Position numbers and translations under genes: made by a program
Assembly: GCA_029779535.1 (NCBI GenBank)
Contig: JAKPAG010000004.1
Coordinates: forward strand, 177,750 to 241,749
DNA from: Pseudomonadota bacterium
GTDB taxonomy: Bacteria > Pseudomonadota > Alphaproteobacteria > Sphingomonadales > Sphingomonadaceae
DNA length: 64,000 nucleotides
Direction of reading: 5' to 3'
Notes under the pieces: model-generated
What the model was told of the DNA's origin: nothing
What the model saw: only the letters and a program-made list of their open reading frames with translations
The model's database searches: none
Part shown: one piece after another, positions 44,872-54,984 of the stretch
Numbering within the stretch: the stretch's first letter is position 1
Layout: each line of letters starts with the position of its first letter

Positions 44872-45642
44872 GCACGAGGCCAGCCCCTCGCGGTAGCTGG
44901 GATAGCATGGGGTCCAGCCCAGCTCGCGCCGGGCCTTGCGGTTTGCGACGCGGCGGTTTTCGGCATAGAAGGCGCGGGCCATCGGGCTGAGGCCGGCCTC
45001 GTCCAGGCTTTGCAGCGGCGGCGGGGCCAGGCCGAGCAGGCGGCAGGCATGCTCGATCACCGCATTCTGGCTGCACGGCTCGTCATCCGCCAGGTTCCAG
45101 GCCCCCGGCGGCGCATCGAGCGCGGCGAGGACGCCGCTGACGATGTCATCAACATGGACCCGGCTGAACACCTGGCCCGGCAGGTCGATCCGGTGGGCCT
45201 TGCCGTCGCGCACCCGCTCCAGTGCGGAGCGGCCCGGGCCGTAGATGCCTGGCAGGCGGAACACCCGCGCCCCGCGCGCCAGCCAGACGGCATCCGCCTC
45301 GGCCCGGGCAGCGCGGCGGCCGGTGCCGGTCGGCGCGCTCTCGTCCACCCAGGCCCCGCCGGTATCGCCATAGACCCCGGTGGAGGAGAGATAGCCGAGC
45401 CACTTGCCCGCCAGCATGGGGCCATAGGCATCGAGCACCGGATCGCCCAGATCGCCCCCCGGCGGGACGGACGACAGCACATGACTGGCATCCGCCAGGG
45501 CCAGCCGCACGTTGCCCGCATCCTCGAACCGCAAGGTGCCGCTGCGCCCGGTGGACACCACGTCCCACCCCCCCGCTTCGAGCGCGGCGGCAAGCCGGGC
45601 GGCGGTGTAGCCAAGGCCGAAGATGAAAAACCGGGGCTTCAT
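44836..45642 (-). CDS. NAD(P)-dependent epimerase/dehydratase-like SDR
   Basis: 268 residues from ATG 45642. The Rossmann start FFIFGLGYTAARLAAAL has the GxGxxxxxL pattern; STGVYGDTGG contains the YxxxK-region Tyr of a short extended SDR but the Lys spacing is unusual. VHVDDIVSGVLAAL and WNLADDEPCSQNAVIEHAC match the family. Substrate is unknown. Convergent overlap of 36 bases with the transporter gene. Confidence 0.8.
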   Translation of the reverse strand: MKPRFFIFGLGYTAARLAAALEAGGWDVVSTGRSGTLRFEDAGNVRLALADASHVLSSVPPGGDLGDPVLDAYGPMLAGKWLGYLSSTGVYGDTGGAWVDESAPTGTGRRAARAEADAVWLARGARVFRLPGIYGPGRSALERVRDGKAHRIDLPGQVFSRVHVDDIVSGVLAALDAPPGAWNLADDEPCSQNAVIEHACRLLGLAPPPLQSLDEAGLSPMARAFYAENRRVANRKARRELGWTPCYPSYREGLASCLAPTAERDQQA

Positions 45643-45658
45643 GTCACGTCTCTGCCTG

Positions 45659-46954
45659 TCATTGCGGGGTGGGCGGCTCCTGCACCATCGGCGGGGGCGT
45701 GACCATCTGTGCGCCGGGCACATGGTCCTTTTTCCACTGCATCGCCATGCGCACCCGGGTTGCTCCCGAAGGATGGTCGAAGAACAGCATTTCCTCGATC
45801 CTGCCGGGTTCGATCTTGCGGTATTCCGACAGCTTCATCGCGGTCAGGGCAAAGCCGTCCGGCTCGCGCGCGACGTCGAGGCCGAAGGCGTCGGCCTCGC
45901 TTTCGTTGACCCGGATCAGTGTGTTGGTGACGGGCGTGGCTAGCAGCCCCAGCACAGCGATCAACATGCCGATCACCGGCATCGAGGCGGGATCGGCCAG
46001 GTCCTTCACCCCCCAGCGCGCGCCATACCGGGTGATCAGCGCCGGCGCCGCGTGCGCGATGACGAACAGGATTGCGCCCGCCAGCAGCGACAGGACCAGG
46101 ATGCTGCGCCAGACATGGCCCAGCACGTAGTGACCCATTTCATGCCCCATCACCGCTGCCGTTTCCGGCAGGCTGGTGCGGTTCAGCAGGTTGTCGTTGA
46201 GGCTGATCCGGATTGTCGGCCCCAGGCCCGAGACGTTGGCGGAAATCCGCTTGGTCTGCCTCGAGGCGTCGAACAGGTAGATGTGCTCCGACGGCACCCC
46301 GCGCGACTGGGCCATGGCGACGATCCGGTCACGCACCGGGCCGGCCGGCAGCTCGGTATACTTGTTGAACAAGGGGGCGATATAGACCGGCGCGATCAGC
46401 GCGCCGAGCAGGACGAAGCCCAGCACCACCCCGGTGCCCAGCACCCACCAGTTGCGGGGGAAACGGCGGATCATGGCATAGATCGCGGTGATCAGCAGCG
46501 GCATCAGCACCAACGAGATCGCGGCCCCGGTTGCCTGGTCGCCCAGCCAGCCGCCGAACTGCTGGTTCATCAGCCCGTATTGCCGCTCGCGCACGAAGCC
46601 GGTGTAGATCGTCCAGGGGAAGGTCACGATCATGCCCCACAGGACATAGAGCACCGCCGTTGCCCAGGCCACCATGCCGGGCCGCTTGAACCGGCGCGCC
46701 GCCCAGTCGCGCAGCCGTGCCGACAGGGCAAAGCGCAGCAGCAGCGCATCGGCCAGGAACGAGACGAGCGCGCCCCACAGGATCAGCCAGTAACCGCCTT
46801 CGAAATAGGCGTCGGACTTGGCGCGGGCGGCGCCCTGCAAGGTATCGAGATAGGCCCGCGTTGCCGTTTCGACATCGAAGGCCTGCCCTTGGGCCAGCGC
46901 CGGGGCGGCCAGCAGGGCCAGGGCCAGTGGAACGATCGCAAGGCGTGATTTCAT
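45659..46954 (-). CDS. M48 metallopeptidase, CAAX-prenyl-protease-1 (Ste24) like
   Basis: 431 residues with a signal or first helix (LAIVPLALALLAAPALA), then about six helices. The zinc motif HEMGH is at 271-275 and the third ligand lies in NESEADAFGLDVA. The amino-terminal CAAX-protease region (WTIYTGFVRERQYGLMNQQFGGWLGDQ) identifies the Ste24 type. In bacteria such proteases act in membrane protein quality control. It is divergent from pepN by 111 bases and converges on nothing, following the SDR gene by 16 bases upstream. Confidence 0.9.
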   Translation of the reverse strand: MKSRLAIVPLALALLAAPALAQGQAFDVETATRAYLDTLQGAARAKSDAYFEGGYWLILWGALVSFLADALLLRFALSARLRDWAARRFKRPGMVAWATAVLYVLWGMIVTFPWTIYTGFVRERQYGLMNQQFGGWLGDQATGAAISLVLMPLLITAIYAMIRRFPRNWWVLGTGVVLGFVLLGALIAPVYIAPLFNKYTELPAGPVRDRIVAMAQSRGVPSEHIYLFDASRQTKRISANVSGLGPTIRISLNDNLLNRTSLPETAAVMGHEMGHYVLGHVWRSILVLSLLAGAILFVIAHAAPALITRYGARWGVKDLADPASMPVIGMLIAVLGLLATPVTNTLIRVNESEADAFGLDVAREPDGFALTAMKLSEYRKIEPGRIEEMLFFDHPSGATRVRMAMQWKKDHVPGAQMVTPPPMVQEPPTPQ

Positions 46955-47065
46955 GGCGGGCTTTCTGGCTGTGTTATCTTGCTAATACGGGTGCGCTGCC
47001 TGGCCGTGCCTGTCAAGCGCAACATTGCCCTTGGCCTTCGGGGGCAAGGGCCCCTAGATGGTCGG

Positions 47066-49681
47066 ATGATCGATGCCAGCCTGAACGTCCCCGCCGCCCC
47101 CCAGGTAATCCGCCGCGAAGACTATCGCCCGCCCGAATGGCTGGTGCCGGAAACCCGCCTCGACTTCACCCTCGGGCTCGAGCGTACCCGGGTCTGCTCG
47201 CGCCTGACCGTCCAGCGCGGGGGCGAGGCCGCTGCCACTGCGCCGCTGCGGCTCAATGGCGATGGCCTCAAACCGGTCGTCGTCCGGGTCGATGGCGCGG
47301 TGATCAATGACTGGACCATGGACGGCGACGATCTGCTGATCCCGCTGGCGGGTGCAGCCCATGCGGTCGAAGTCGAGACCGAGATCGAACCTGCCGCCAA
47401 CAGCCAGTTGATGGGGCTCTATGCCTCGAACGGGATGCTCTGCACCCAGTGCGAGGCCGAAGGTTTTCGCCGTATCACCTTCTTTCCCGACCGGCCGGAC
47501 GTGCTCTCGGTCTATACCGTGCGGATGGCCGGGGCGAAGGATCGCTTCCCGGTGCTGCTATCCAACGGCAACTGCATCGCCACCGGCGACAACGGCGATG
47601 GCACCCACTGGGCCGAATGGCACGATCCCTGGCCCAAGCCGAGCTACCTGTTCGCGCTGGTCGCGGGTGATCTGGTCGCCAACCATGACAGCTTCACCAC
47701 GATGAGCGGCCGCAAGGTCGATCTGAACATCTGGGTCCGCGAGGGCGATCAGGATCGCACCGGTCACGCCATGCAGGCGCTCAAGGATTCGATGCGCTGG
47801 GACGAGGAAGTGTTCGGGCGCGAATACGACCTGGACCTGTTCAACATCGTCGCCGTTTCGGACTTCAACATGGGGGCGATGGAGAACAAGGGGCTCAACG
47901 TCTTCAACACCCGCTACATCCTGGCCGATCCCGACACCGCGACCGACCTTGACTATGACGGGATCGAAGGGGTGGTCGCCCACGAATACTTCCACAACTG
48001 GTCCGGCAACCGCGTGACCTGCCGCGACTGGTTCCAGCTGAGCCTGAAGGAAGGCTTCACCGTGCTGCGCGACCAGCTGTTCAGCCAGGACATGGGCAGC
48101 GCGAGCGTCAAGCGGATCGAGGACGTTCGGGTGCTGCGCAGCGCCCAGTTCCCCGAGGACAGCGGTCCGCTGGCCCATCCGATCCGGCCGGATTCCTATC
48201 AGGAAATCTCGAACTTCTATACCGCCACGGTCTATAACAAGGGTGCCGAGGTGATCCGGATGATGCGCACGCTCGCCGGGCCGGAGCGTTTCCGCAAGGG
48301 CACCGACCTTTATTTCGAGCGCCATGATGGCGAAGCGGCAACCTGTGAGGACTTCGTCCGGGCGATGGAGGAAGGGGCCGGGCTGGACCTTGGCCAGTTC
48401 CGCTTGTGGTACTCGCAGGCCGGCACGCCGCGCATCGAGGCGCGGCTGTCCCATAGCGGCGATGTGGCGCAGCTGACCCTGCGGCAGACCGTGCCCGCCA
48501 CTCCCGGCCAGGCCGACAAGCAGCCGATGGTGATTCCGCTTCGCCTGGCGCTGTTTGACCGGAAAACCGGGAAACACAATGGTGAACAACTGGTTACGCT
48601 GAGCGAACCTGAAGTTAACTTGAGCTTTCCGGGATTCGCCGAACGCCCGGTGCTGTCGCTCAATCGCGGCTTTTCCGCGCCCGTTTCGATCGACGCCGAT
48701 CTTGCGGCGGCGGACCTGGTGTTCCTGGCCGCGCATGATGACGATCCCTTTGCCCGGTACGAGGCGATGCAGCAGCTGGTTGTTCAGCATCTCGTCGCCG
48801 CAATCGGCGGCGGGATGCTGTGCGATGCCGAACGGCAGGCGGGGCGCGAGGCGATCAGGGGTGCGCTCGCGGCGGTCATCACCGATCCCGCGCTCGACGA
48901 TCTGATGCGCGGCGAACTGATGATCCTGCCGGGCGAAGCCTATCTGGCCGAGCAGTTCCTGGTGGCCGATCCCGGCGCGATCCACGCCGAACGCGAAGCG
49001 CTGAAAGCCTGGCTGGGCGCCAGCCTGAAGGCCGAGCTGCGCGAACTGCACGCCCGCGCCAGCGCGGTGCCCTACAGCCTCTCGGCCGAGGCCCGCGGCA
49101 GCCGCAAGCTCAAGACCCAGGCGCTGGTCTACCTCGCTGCCGGGGCGCCGGACGAAGCCGCGTTGCTCGCTGCCGCGCAGTATGACGCCGCCGATAACAT
49201 GACTGACCGGCAGGGCGCGCTGATGGTGCTGTGCGGGCTGGAAACCCCGCTGCGCGAGGACCGGCTGGCCGCTTTCCGCCAGCGCTTTGCCGGCAATGCG
49301 CTGGTGATCGACAAGTGGTTCTCGCTCCAGGCGGGCTCGCTCCACCCGCGCGTGCTCGATCACGTCAAGGCGCTGGCCGGCCATCCCGACTTCACCATGA
49401 CCAACCCCAACCGGGTGCGCGCGCTCTATATGGCGATGGCGGTCAACCCGGGAGCGTTCCATGTCGCAAGCGGCGAAGGCTACCGGATCGTTGCCGACCT
49501 GATCCTCGCGCTCGATCCGATCAATGCGCAAACGGCGGCGCGGTTTGTCGCCCCGCTGGGCCGCTGGCGGCGGATCGAGCCGGGCCGTTCGGCCTTGATG
49601 CGGGCCGAGCTGGAACGGATCCTGGCCGCGCCCGGCCTGTCGAAGGATACCTTCGAGCAAGTGAGCAAGAGCCTTGGCTGA
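47066..49681 (+). CDS. pepN: Aminopeptidase N
   Basis: 871 residues from ATG 47066; the frame is open upstream but family homology begins at VIRREDYRPPEWLVPETRLDF. The exopeptidase motif GAMENKGLN is near residue 269 and the zinc site HEYFHNWSGNR near 305, with the later Glu in LKEGFTVLRDQLFSQD. It is a proteobacterial M1-type PepN of normal length. It removes N-terminal residues of peptides in the cytoplasm. It is followed with overlap by pgeF. Confidence 0.97.
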   Translation: MIDASLNVPAAPQVIRREDYRPPEWLVPETRLDFTLGLERTRVCSRLTVQRGGEAAATAPLRLNGDGLKPVVVRVDGAVINDWTMDGDDLLIPLAGAAHAVEVETEIEPAANSQLMGLYASNGMLCTQCEAEGFRRITFFPDRPDVLSVYTVRMAGAKDRFPVLLSNGNCIATGDNGDGTHWAEWHDPWPKPSYLFALVAGDLVANHDSFTTMSGRKVDLNIWVREGDQDRTGHAMQALKDSMRWDEEVFGREYDLDLFNIVAVSDFNMGAMENKGLNVFNTRYILADPDTATDLDYDGIEGVVAHEYFHNWSGNRVTCRDWFQLSLKEGFTVLRDQLFSQDMGSASVKRIEDVRVLRSAQFPEDSGPLAHPIRPDSYQEISNFYTATVYNKGAEVIRMMRTLAGPERFRKGTDLYFERHDGEAATCEDFVRAMEEGAGLDLGQFRLWYSQAGTPRIEARLSHSGDVAQLTLRQTVPATPGQADKQPMVIPLRLALFDRKTGKHNGEQLVTLSEPEVNLSFPGFAERPVLSLNRGFSAPVSIDADLAAADLVFLAAHDDDPFARYEAMQQLVVQHLVAAIGGGMLCDAERQAGREAIRGALAAVITDPALDDLMRGELMILPGEAYLAEQFLVADPGAIHAEREALKAWLGASLKAELRELHARASAVPYSLSAEARGSRKLKTQALVYLAAGAPDEAALLAAAQYDAADNMTDRQGALMVLCGLETPLREDRLAAFRQRFAGNALVIDKWFSLQAGSLHPRVLDHVKALAGHPDFTMTNPNRVRALYMAMAVNPGAFHVASGEGYRIVADLILALDPINAQTAARFVAPLGRWRRIEPGRSALMRAELERILAAPGLSKDTFEQVSKSLG

Positions 49682-50450
49682 CCCGGTCGAGGTGTTCCGC
49701 GCCGAGGTGCTGGACGGGCTGCCGCACGGCTTCCTGGGGCGGCGCGGCGGCGTGTCAGTCGAGCAGGTTGCGGGTCTCGACATGGGCACGCGGGCGATGG
49801 ACCCGGCCGATCCCCGGCTGGTGCCGGTGTGGGAAAACCGCCGGCGCGGCGTGGCCGCCGTGCTGCCCGGCGCGCGGCTGGTCACGGTCTACCAGGTTCA
49901 CGGCGCCGACTGCGTGGTGGCGGGCGATTGGGACGAGGCCGGCCGGCCCCATGCCGATGCCCTGGTCACTGATCGCCCGGGCATGCTGCTTGGCATCCTC
50001 ACTGCCGATTGCGCTCCGGTGCTGCTGGCCGATCGCCAGGCCGGCGTGATCGGCGCTGCCCATGCCGGGTGGAAGGGCGCCGTGGCCGGCGTCACCGACA
50101 GCACTATCGCCGCGATGGAGCGTCTGGGGGCGGACCGCGCCCGAATCGCCGCCGCGGTCGGTCCCTGTATCGCCCAGGCCAGTTACGAGGTGGACGCGGC
50201 CTTTCGCGGCGGGTTCCTCGCCGATGGCGCCGATTGCGAACGGTTCTTCGTGCCTGGGCGCGCGGATCACTATCAATTCGACCTCGAAGGCTATGTCGCC
50301 GCGCGGCTCAAAAAGGCCGGAATTGCGCGGGTTGAGTGGCTTGGGTTGGATACCTATGCCGACCCGGACAGGTTCTTCAGCTTCCGCCGGGCAACCCATC
50401 GCGGCGAAGCCGATTATGGCCGCCAGATCAGCCTGATCGGCCTGGCCTGA
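49674..50450 (+). CDS. pgeF: Peptidoglycan editing factor PgeF (multicopper-oxidase-like/laccase domain)
   Basis: 258 residues from TTG 49674, overlapping the end of pepN by 8 bases. YQVHGADCVV, the zinc-site strand TADCAPVLLADRQAGVIGAAHAGWKGAVAGV and the C-terminal CIAQASYEV, with His in HAGW, are the family motifs (Cys and two His). In E. coli YfiH/PgeF removes wrongly added L-Ser from muropeptides. Coupling with a peptidase gene is common. Confidence 0.92.
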   Translation: MADPVEVFRAEVLDGLPHGFLGRRGGVSVEQVAGLDMGTRAMDPADPRLVPVWENRRRGVAAVLPGARLVTVYQVHGADCVVAGDWDEAGRPHADALVTDRPGMLLGILTADCAPVLLADRQAGVIGAAHAGWKGAVAGVTDSTIAAMERLGADRARIAAAVGPCIAQASYEVDAAFRGGFLADGADCERFFVPGRADHYQFDLEGYVAARLKKAGIARVEWLGLDTYADPDRFFSFRRATHRGEADYGRQISLIGLA

Positions 50451-50503
50451 CGCTGCCTGCGGGGGCTGTGCGGAACGCTCCACAATTCGTGTAAAAAACG
50501 CTG

Positions 50504-50532
50504 TTGGCAGCGCGGCCCTTCGCGTCTATCAG
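50504..50532 (+). promoter_or_regulatory. Candidate promoter of petABC
   Basis: TTGGCA at 50504-50509 and TATCAG at 50527-50532 are separated by 17 bases, a good sigma-70 spacing, in the 250-base gap upstream of petA. It leaves a leader of about 165 bases. Confidence 0.4.
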
Positions 50533-50701
50533 GCCCCCCAAACCGTTCGCCCGCCCGGCGCTTCGTGGCGCGTGCGCGGTTGGTTCAGGGGGGTTCCAAG
50601 GTTTACCGGCGGGGCATCTCCAAAACACGATTTGGTGCGGATTTCCGTTGGTGCAAGGGGCGCTTTCGGGGATTCCGGCAAAGAGCAGGATAGGTTCGAC
50701 C

Positions 50702-51268
50702 ATGGCACAAGATGCTGGCATCGACACTCCGGCCGCCGCAGGCGGCGAAGGGGTTCGTCGGCGCGATTTCATCAATATCGCTGCGGTGAGCGCGGCCGGG
50801 ATCGGCGGTGTTTCGCTGGTCTACCCGCTGATCAGCCAGATGGCCCCTTCGGCCGACGTTCTGGCCGAAAGCTCGACCGAGGTCGATATCAGCGCGATCC
50901 AGCCGGGCCAGGCGGTCAAGCGGATCTTCCGCAAGCAGCCGGTGTTCATCCGCAATCTCACCCCGGCCGAAATCGAGGAAGCCAAGAAGGTTGACGTAAC
51001 CACGCTGCGCGACCCCGAAACGCTGGAGCAGCGCACCAAGGAGGGCCATGAAAACTGGCTGATCACCATGGGCGTCTGCACCCACCTCGGCTGCGTGCCG
51101 CTGGGTGCCGGCGAGGGCGAAGTGAAGGGCGAATTCCACGGGTATTTCTGCCCGTGCCACGGTTCGGCCTATGATACCGCTGCGCGCATCCGCAAGGGTC
51201 CGGCTCCGAAGAACCTGCAGGTGCCGCCCTACGAATTCACTTCCGACACTGTCGTCAAGATCGGCTGA
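50702..51268 (+). CDS. petA: Ubiquinol-cytochrome c reductase Rieske iron-sulfur subunit
   Basis: 188 residues from ATG 50702. The N-terminal twin-arginine signal and anchor read [28 protein letters not shown]. The [2Fe-2S] ligands are in CTHLGC (Cys, His) and CPCHGS (Cys, His). It takes electrons from ubiquinol at the Qo site and passes them to cytochrome c1. An upstream in-frame start would add 66 non-conserved residues. petB starts 11 bases later. Confidence 0.97.
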   Translation: MAQDAGIDTPAAAGGEGVRRRDFINIAAVSAAGIGGVSLVYPLISQMAPSADVLAESSTEVDISAIQPGQAVKRIFRKQPVFIRNLTPAEIEEAKKVDVTTLRDPETLEQRTKEGHENWLITMGVCTHLGCVPLGAGEGEVKGEFHGYFCPCHGSAYDTAARIRKGPAPKNLQVPPYEFTSDTVVKIG

Positions 51269-51279
51269 GGGTCCCGACC

Positions 51280-52563
51280 ATGAGCTTTCCCTGGGCAAAA
51301 GAATACAAGCCGAGCCACCCCTTCATGGTGTGGATGGACGAGAAGCTGCCGATCCCGCGCCTCGTCTACAGTGCTGTTGGCGGCGGCTATGAAGTGCCGC
51401 GCAACCTGAACTACATGTGGAACTTCGGGTTCCTCGCGGGCCTGTGCCTGATGATCCAGATCGTCACCGGCGTGGTCCTGGCGATGCATTACGGCGGCAA
51501 CACCCAGGTCGCCTTCGATTCGACCGAGCACATCATGCGCGACGTCAACTGGGGTTGGATGCTGCGCTATGGCCATGCCAACGGCGCCTCGGCGTTCTTC
51601 GTCGTGGTCTATGCCCACATCTTCCGCGGCTTCTACTACGGTTCGTACAAGGCCCCGCGCGAGATGATCTGGCTGCTGGGCGTGGTGATCTTCCTGTTGA
51701 TGATGGCCACCGCATTCATGGGTTACGTGCTGCCGTGGGGCCAGATGTCCTACTGGGGCGCGCAGGTCATCACCGGCCTGTTCGGCGCGATCCCGCTGGT
51801 CGGCGATGCCCTCCACACCTGGCTGCTGGGCGGTTTCGCGCCCGACAACGCCGCGCTGAACCGCTTCTTCTCGCTGCACTTCCTGCTGCCCTTCGTGATC
51901 CTGGGCGTGGTCATCCTCCACATCTGGGCGCTGCACATCCCGGGCTCGTCGAACCCGACTGGCGTCGAAGTGAAGAGCGAAAGCGACACCGTGCCGTTCT
52001 TCCCCTACTTCGTTGCGAAGGACGGGTGGACGATCGGCCTGTTCATGATCCTGTACAGCGCGATGGTGTTCTTCATGCCGAACGCGCTGGGCCACCCGGA
52101 CAACTACATCCCGGCGAACCCGATGCAGACCCCGGCGCACATCGTCCCTGAATGGTACTTCTGGCCGTTCTACGCGATCCTGCGCGCCTTCACCCAGGAC
52201 TTCTTCATCGTGCCGGCAAAGCTGATGGGCGTGCTGGCGATGTTCGCGGCGATCCTGGTGTGGTTCTTCCTGCCCTGGCTTGACCGTTCGCCCGTGCGTT
52301 CGGCCAACTATCGCCCGCTGTACCGCAAGTTCTTCTGGTTCGGCCTGATCCCGGCGATGGCCGTGCTGTTCTACTGCGGCGGCGCTCCGGCCGAAGAACC
52401 CTACGTCATGCTCAGCCAGGTGGCTGCGCTCTATTACTTCGCACACTTCCTGATCATCGTGCCGATCGTTTCGTCGATCGAACGGCCCGATCCGCTGCCC
52501 TTCTCGATCACCGAAGCCGTCCTGGGCAAGGACGACACTTCGGTGCTGGACCACCAGGGCTGA
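51280..52563 (+). CDS. petB: Cytochrome b of the bc1 complex
   Basis: 427 residues with eight helices. Haem-ligand histidines are in [22 protein letters not shown] and in [24 protein letters not shown]. The Qo-site motif is [15 protein letters not shown]. It is the full-length form with both halves in one protein, as in alphaproteobacteria. Middle gene of petABC. Confidence 0.98.
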   Translation: MSFPWAKEYKPSHPFMVWMDEKLPIPRLVYSAVGGGYEVPRNLNYMWNFGFLAGLCLMIQIVTGVVLAMHYGGNTQVAFDSTEHIMRDVNWGWMLRYGHANGASAFFVVVYAHIFRGFYYGSYKAPREMIWLLGVVIFLLMMATAFMGYVLPWGQMSYWGAQVITGLFGAIPLVGDALHTWLLGGFAPDNAALNRFFSLHFLLPFVILGVVILHIWALHIPGSSNPTGVEVKSESDTVPFFPYFVAKDGWTIGLFMILYSAMVFFMPNALGHPDNYIPANPMQTPAHIVPEWYFWPFYAILRAFTQDFFIVPAKLMGVLAMFAAILVWFFLPWLDRSPVRSANYRPLYRKFFWFGLIPAMAVLFYCGGAPAEEPYVMLSQVAALYYFAHFLIIVPIVSSIERPDPLPFSITEAVLGKDDTSVLDHQG

Positions 52564-52589
52564 CCTCAGGCTGACGGAAAGAGAGAACC

Positions 52590-53405
52590 ATGATCCGCAT
52601 CTTTTCCATCCTGGTCGGGCTGTTCTTCACGGTGGCCCTTGCCTGGTCGCTGCTGCTGGGCGGCATCAACCTGTCGAAGGACGGCCTGCCGCACACGGTC
52701 GAGAAGGCCTTCCATGAACACCCCAAGGCGCTCAGCCTGTCGAGCGACGGCTGGTTCGGCAAGTTCGACCGCCAGCAGCTGCAGCGTGGCTTCCAGGTCT
52801 ACCAGGAAGTCTGCGCCGCGTGCCACTCGCTGAAGCACGTCGCTTACCGCGATCTCGCGGCGCTGGGTTACAGCGAAGCTGAAATCAAGGCGATTGCCGC
52901 CAAGGCGACGATCACCGCCAAGGATCCCCTGACTGGTGAGGTCAAGGATCGTCCGGGCCTCGCCAGCGACAAGTTCCCGCCGGTGGTCTATGCCGGCCAG
53001 GGCGTCCCGCCCGACCTGTCGCTGATCACCAAGGCGCGTCACGGCGGTGCGGCCTATATCTACTCGCTGCTCACGGGTTACCAGAACCAGCCGGCCAAGC
53101 TGCTGAAGGAATTCCCTGAAGCCAAGACGCCGGACGGGCTGCACTACAACCCGTACTTCGCCAACCTGAACATCGCCATGCCGGCGCCGCTGACCTCGGA
53201 AGGCCAGGTCACCTACGGCGATGGCACCAAGGCCACGGTTGACCAGATGGCCAAGGACGTTTCGGCGTTCCTCGTCTGGACCGCCGAACCGAAGCTGGAA
53301 AAGCGTCACCAGACTGGCGCGTGGTGGCTGGGCTTCCTGCTCTTCGCCACGATCCTGGCCTACATGTCCTATCGCAACATCTGGGCGGAGAAGAAGGGCC
53401 ACTGA
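52590..53405 (+). CDS. petC: Cytochrome c1
   Basis: 271 residues with an N-terminal membrane signal (IFSILVGLFFTVALAWSLLLGG), the haem attachment site CAACHS near residue 83, the axial Met region NPYFANLNIAMPAPL, and a C-terminal anchor WWLGFLLFATILAYMSYRNIW. It carries electrons from the Rieske protein to soluble cytochrome c. Last gene of the operon, followed by a strong hairpin. Confidence 0.97.
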   Translation: MIRIFSILVGLFFTVALAWSLLLGGINLSKDGLPHTVEKAFHEHPKALSLSSDGWFGKFDRQQLQRGFQVYQEVCAACHSLKHVAYRDLAALGYSEAEIKAIAAKATITAKDPLTGEVKDRPGLASDKFPPVVYAGQGVPPDLSLITKARHGGAAYIYSLLTGYQNQPAKLLKEFPEAKTPDGLHYNPYFANLNIAMPAPLTSEGQVTYGDGTKATVDQMAKDVSAFLVWTAEPKLEKRHQTGAWWLGFLLFATILAYMSYRNIWAEKKGH

Positions 53406-53431
53406 GCCTTTCCGCCTGACGCGAGCAATCA

Positions 53432-53463
53432 ACGCCCCTTGCACCCCGGTGCAGGGGGCGTTT
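53432..53463 (+). terminator. Terminator after petC
   Basis: ACGCCCCTTGCACC and GGTGCAGGGGGCGT form a long stem with one mismatch around a CC loop, ending in TTTA. It is 27 bases past the petC stop and just before apt, so it fits a Rho-independent terminator. Confidence 0.75.
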
Positions 53464-53482
53464 ACTTGTCAAGGACTGCGCA

Positions 53483-54019
53483 ATGACCCCTGATCAGTTG
53501 AAGGCGCTGGTGCGGACTATCCCGGACTTTCCTAAGCCCGGCATCCTGTCTCGCGACATCACGACCCTGATTGGCGACGGGCCCGGCTTTGCCGCTTGTG
53601 TCGCCATGCTGGCCGTTCAGGCCGCCGCCGCCGGGGCTCAGGCGATTGCCGGGATGGAAGCGCGCGGCTTCATCTTCGGCGCGGCGGTAGCCGCGCGGCT
53701 GACCCTGCCGTTCGTCCCGGTGCGCAAGCCCGGCAAGCTGCCGGTTCCGGTGCTCGCCATCGACTATGCCCTGGAATACGGCACCGATACGCTCGAGGTC
53801 GATCCCGGCGCGATTGCCGCTGGGCAGCGCGTCGTCATCATCGATGATCTGATTGCCACGGGCGGGACCGCCCTGGCTGCGGCGCAGCTGCTGCGCCAAG
53901 CCGGCGGCGTGGTCGAACACGCCTTGTTCGTGATCGACCTGCCGGACCTGGGCGGCGCAAACCGGCTGCGCGCTGCCGGTCTGACGGTGGAGGCATTGCT
54001 GGACTTCCCCGGCCACTGA
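53483..54019 (+). CDS. apt: Adenine phosphoribosyltransferase
   Basis: 178 residues. The PRPP motif VVIIDDLIATGGTALAAAQLL is intact, and the N-terminus IPDFPKPGILSRDITTLI and AIAGMEARGFIFGAAVA are specific to Apt. It salvages adenine to AMP. It is transcribed after the petC terminator, probably from its own promoter. Confidence 0.96.
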   Translation: MTPDQLKALVRTIPDFPKPGILSRDITTLIGDGPGFAACVAMLAVQAAAAGAQAIAGMEARGFIFGAAVAARLTLPFVPVRKPGKLPVPVLAIDYALEYGTDTLEVDPGAIAAGQRVVIIDDLIATGGTALAAAQLLRQAGGVVEHALFVIDLPDLGGANRLRAAGLTVEALLDFPGH

Positions 54020-54068
54020 TCGCCGGCCGAGGCTGGCGGGCCGGAACGGGTCCGGCCCGCCCGGCCAC

Positions 54069-54854
54069 TCAGGGCTTGGCCTGGGGCGCGGCTTCTGCCG
54101 CATTGTCGGGCAGACCGCCCAGCTGGCTGACCAGCTTGGTATAGGCATCAAGATAGGCCAGCACGATGATCTGCCCGATTTCGGTGTTCTGGTAGCCGCC
54201 GCCGGCCGCACCGCCAAAGGTGCCGCCGCTGAACACGCCCCCGCCGGCACCCCAGCTGAGGTCTGACTTGCGATAGTAGCCTTCGACCAGCGCTTCTTCC
54301 ACCGTGGTGCGGGCGTTGACGATCGACAGGGTGACGTTGGCCTCACCCTTCTTGACGCTGATCCCGCCGGCAACTGCGCCCAGCGCCCGGCCGGCACCGC
54401 CGAACAGGCCGCCGATGCCACCAAGCACGGCCCCGCCACCGCCGCCGCCCGAATTGCGATTCGCCGTGACGATGTCGGGCTGCAGGAAGTAGTCAGCCGC
54501 CTTGACCTGGCCCTTGCCCAGGTTCGAGCCATCCTGCAGTTCGCCATTGTCGGCCATGGCGCGTTCCATGGCGCGGCTCTGCATCGAACGCCCGCGGTTG
54601 ACCAGGCTGAAGCAGCCGGATTGCTGGACGAAGATCTTGATGATCGCCTCGGGGCTGCCCAGGCTCATTTCCCGCCACCACTGGTTGTCCGGTTCGACAA
54701 TCGCGACGGTGCCGAGGTTCCTGGTGCAGCGCGGGATGTCGCGGGTGCCCTTGGCCTGCGCCTTGCGGCCGGAAGAGCCCTTGTCGGCGGCCAGCGAAGC
54801 GGTGGAACCGATCGTCAGGGCCAGCGCGATGGCGGCAGCTATGGTCTTGCGCAT
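54069..54854 (-). CDS. CsgG/HfaB-like exported protein
   Basis: 261 residues from ATG 54854 with a signal peptide ending TIGSTASLAA; there is no lipobox Cys, unlike CsgG. The CsgG-like stretch includes QQSGCFSLVNRGRSMQSRAMERAMADNGELQDGSNLGKGQVKAADYFLQPDIV and then a glycine-rich segment (about 137-165) before GEANVTLSIVNARTTVEEALVEGYYRKSDL. No curli subunit or other csg genes are adjacent. It could form an outer-membrane export pore or an unrelated CsgG-fold assembly. Confidence 0.75.
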   Translation of the reverse strand: MRKTIAAAIALALTIGSTASLAADKGSSGRKAQAKGTRDIPRCTRNLGTVAIVEPDNQWWREMSLGSPEAIIKIFVQQSGCFSLVNRGRSMQSRAMERAMADNGELQDGSNLGKGQVKAADYFLQPDIVTANRNSGGGGGGAVLGGIGGLFGGAGRALGAVAGGISVKKGEANVTLSIVNARTTVEEALVEGYYRKSDLSWGAGGGVFSGGTFGGAAGGGYQNTEIGQIIVLAYLDAYTKLVSQLGGLPDNAAEAAPQAKP

Positions 54855-54984
54855 GGGAAACTCCTTACTCCCTGGAACAAGGGGGCCTCGATGGACCACC
54901 CTCCGGCGCGACCCGTTGCAGCGGACCATAGCCCTTCCGACTGGCAAGGTCTTGCATAATCGCGCCAAGCCCTTGTGATTGCTG

